DNA of 64,000 nt from DATKUK01 sp035530655 (lineage in GTDB: Bacteria > Planctomycetota > Phycisphaerae > UBA1845 > DATKUK01), in the NCBI GenBank assembly GCA_035530655.1, contig DATKUK010000107.1, positions 42,823-106,822 of the forward strand, read 5' to 3'. A model generated the notes under the pieces. It worked only from the letters and a program-made list of their open reading frames with translations, made no database searches and was not told where the DNA came from. The translations under genes were made by a program, and so were the position numbers. Below, piece after piece: positions 62,925-64,000 of the stretch (positions within the stretch are counted from its first letter, which is position 1; each line of letters begins with the position of its first letter).

Positions 62925-62953
62925 TTGACACCTTCCCGGTCGGCTTCTAGATT
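62925..62953 (+). promoter_or_regulatory. promoter of tRNA-Gln
   Basis: TTGACA (62925-62930), 17 bases, TAGATT (62948-62953). The tRNA begins 38 bases downstream. Perfect -35 and good spacing. Confidence 0.7.
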
Positions 62954-62990
62954 ATGGTCTGAAACGCGTGCCGGCCGCGACCGGCACAAT

Positions 62991-63061
62991 TGGGGAATGG
63001 TGTAACGGTAGCACGACTGACTCTGGATCAGTTAGTCCAGGTTCGAATCCTGGTTCCCCAG
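62991..63061 (+). tRNA. tRNA-Gln (anticodon CTG)
   Basis: 71 bases. Acceptor TGGGGAA pairs with TTCCCCA, discriminator G; D-arm and TpsiC arm (GGTTCGAATCC) fold; anticodon loop CTCTGGA places CTG at 34-36, reading CAG. No CCA is encoded. Followed by an intrinsic terminator. Confidence 0.96.
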
Positions 63062-63071
63062 TATCCGAAAT

Positions 63072-63104
63072 CCCGTTGTCAGAACGTGACAGCGGGCTGT
63101 TTTT
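63072..63104 (+). terminator. intrinsic terminator after tRNA-Gln
   Basis: CCCGTTGTCA pairs with TGACAGCGGG (10-bp stem, one G-T pair) around a GAACG loop, followed by CTGTTTTT. Confidence 0.8.
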
Positions 63105-63408
63105 ATGGTCACAAAGGGCGCTTGGGGGTACCCCTTTGGACGCCGGCCTGTTCCCTCGGGTGCAGAGTCGCTTGAGTTGGGCTCCTGCGCCGGTACCCGT
63201 CGCGACTCGCCGAGATGGGGACAGCAGATTACGGTCAATAACCGCTCTCGTCGAGCCGCCTGACACGACAAGGAACGACGGCGTGGCGACAGCACATTCG
63301 CCGTCGCCACGCCATCAGTTTGCGATACATCCGTCGGTTCGACCCGGCTAACCGGGCCGCTGGGCGTCATCGAGCCGCCCGGCCAACAGCCGGTCAGCCC
63401 TCGGCCTG
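63105..63408. other. intergenic region, no gene seen
   Basis: About 300 bases between the tRNA terminator and the surface-protein remnant. GTTTGCGATACATCC and similar stretches do not form a credible gene. GGCGTGGCGACAGCA (63280-63294) and TCGCCACGCC (63313-63322) can pair as a hairpin. Confidence 0.4.
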
Positions 63409-63680
63409 CTACCTACCGGTCCTGAAACTCCAGACCACACCCGTCGTGGTTCCGCCGGCATTCACCTCGTCGATCCGCCAGTAGTACGTCGTGTACCTGC
63501 TCAGGTGCCCGGGATCAAACGTCGTGCCCGTCTGGTTACCCTAGAACTCCGAGGGACCCGGGTTCGGGTTCCTGCCGAAGTACACGTCGTGGCTGGTGGC
63601 GCCCGGATCGAAGGTCAACTGACTGCCGCTGATGGTGTAGTCGTCCGGGCTGATCGCATCGCCGGCGGCAGTCCTCTGGC
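63409..63680 (-). pseudogene. remnant of a fibronectin-type/LamG-associated surface repeat with internal amber
   Basis: The minus-strand frame reads LTFDPGATSHDVYFGRNPNP then EF, a TAG at 63541-63543, and GNQTGTTFDPGHLSRYTTYY then WRIDEVNAGGTTTGVVWSFRT before TAG. The expected residue at the internal stop is Gln (CAG to TAG). The repeat is common in planctomycete surface proteins. No start codon or upstream domain is seen, so it is a decayed fragment next to the intact 63752-64000 gene. Confidence 0.6.
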
Positions 63681-63687
63681 ATGGCAA

Positions 63688-63723
63688 GGCCGGGCGGGGC
63701 GCCGTATGGTGCCCCGCCCGGCC
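63688..63723. terminator. strong GC hairpin after the edge gene
   Basis: GGCCGGGCGGGGC (63688-63700) pairs with GCCCCGCCCGGCC (63711-63723); adding inner G-T, C-G and C-G pairs gives a 16-bp stem with a four-base loop. It lies 28 bases downstream of the minus-strand gene stop at 63752. No U-run follows on either strand. Confidence 0.5.
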
Positions 63724-63751
63724 GCCGTTGCCGCCGTTGCCGTAGTTGCTG

Positions 63752-64000
63752 CTATGGCGTGCCTATGATCTCCACGTCATCCACGTAGCCGTACTCGCGA
63801 GTGCTGCTGGCGTTCAGGCGGTACCTGAACCGGAAATTCGCGTTGTTTTCCGCGCCGGCCGGACACGTGAAGTCCTCGTGGTAAAAGGAGGTGCTCCGCG
63901 TGCTGCCCAGCAGGTACCAGCTCTGCCCGCCGTCATCCGACCACTCGCAATACAGGTATTCGCCGGAATCCAAACCCTGAGTCCTACGCCAGAACGTCAC
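63752..64000 (-). CDS. C-terminal part of a secreted protein, start beyond the window
   Basis: Open from the window edge to a stop at 63752. 82 residues seen, rich in aromatics: VTFWRRTQGLDSGEYLYCEW, SDDGGQSWYLLG, FRFRYRLNAS and GYVDDVEIIG. The pattern (strand, S-D-D-G-G-x-W) resembles jelly-roll or MAM/FN-type domains of surface proteins. Nothing more can be told without the upstream part. Confidence 0.6.
   Translation of the reverse strand: MTFWRRTQGLDSGEYLYCEWSDDGGQSWYLLGSTRSTSFYHEDFTCPAGAENNANFRFRYRLNASSTREYGYVDDVEIIGTP

Noticed and set aside
39246..63543. TAG recoded as a sense codon, suggested by in-frame TAG in the transposase and in the surface remnant.
   Set aside because: hisC, BMC-T and the URO-D gene at 36607 end in TAG at normal lengths, and the two interrupted frames are decaying sequences.
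1..64000. CRISPR array, rRNA genes, prophage or integrase.
   Set aside because: No regular spaced repeats, no rRNA-like stretch, no integrase or phage structural gene was seen.

Overview
The window (about 64 kb, GC-rich) looks like a chromosome segment of a planctomycete, probably near the Phycisphaerae. The evidence is a planctomycete-type bacterial microcompartment (BMC) operon, a prepilin-like protein with an H-X9-DG motif, PEP-CTERM and dockerin-type surface proteins, sulfatases and glycosidases, and mosaic intergenic repeats. All calls come from reading the sequence and its translations; no database search was run.

Layout. 1-1.5 kb: phospholipid genes pssA (cut by the edge) and psd. 1.6-4.6 kb: hisD-hisC-hisB. 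4.7-8.2 kb: a uroporphyrinogen-decarboxylase (URO-D) family protein, an APC transporter fused to universal-stress domains, and a 52-residue membrane peptide. 8.4-21 kb: the BMC region on the minus strand. It holds a DeoR regulator, PduL, three BMC-H, three BMC-P, acetate kinase, CoA-acylating aldehyde dehydrogenase, fuculose-phosphate-type aldolase, a second aldolase-like protein, an RpiB-like protein, a URO-D protein, and a neighbouring BMC-T/PduS-like pair. 21-24.5 kb: a glycosidase-like protein divergent from galT. 24.7-27.5 kb: a chimeric surface protein with a possible phase-variable promoter. 28-38 kb: a sugar module (phosphohexomutase, arabinokinase-like GHMP kinase, GH94-like phosphorylase, HAD, deoxyhypusine-synthase-like protein, third URO-D protein). 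38-40.5 kb: a methyltransferase, an EEP nuclease/phosphatase and a decayed insertion sequence. 40.5-52.5 kb: an ABC exporter operon, lipoproteins, a small kinase and an S1-type RNA-binding protein. 52.6-57.4 kb: a surface-protein operon headed by a cobalamin riboswitch. 57.5-64 kb: an FG-GAP protein, sulfatase, metallo-beta-lactamase protein, serine acetyltransferase, tRNA-Gln and decayed surface-protein fragments.

How the parts fit. The BMC genes make a complete route: a deoxysugar phosphate is split to DHAP plus L-lactaldehyde, which is oxidised to lactyl-CoA, then lactyl phosphate, then lactate plus ATP. Five enzymes carry terminal amphipathic helices after low-complexity linkers, as expected of cargo-targeting peptides. 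No alcohol dehydrogenase is seen; a PduT-like shell protein with a pore cysteine and a PduS-like Fe-S/flavin protein could instead move electrons across the shell. The DeoR gene is first in the operon, and its promoter carries two GATATCGAT sites 21 bp apart.

The strongest candidates for something little described are three. One is the cobalamin-riboswitch surface operon, a possible planctomycete counterpart of Bacteroidetes B12-capture systems. The second is the BMC variant with a URO-D protein and PduS/PduT pair. The third is the plant-arabinokinase-like sugar module. These are inferences from motifs and gene order.
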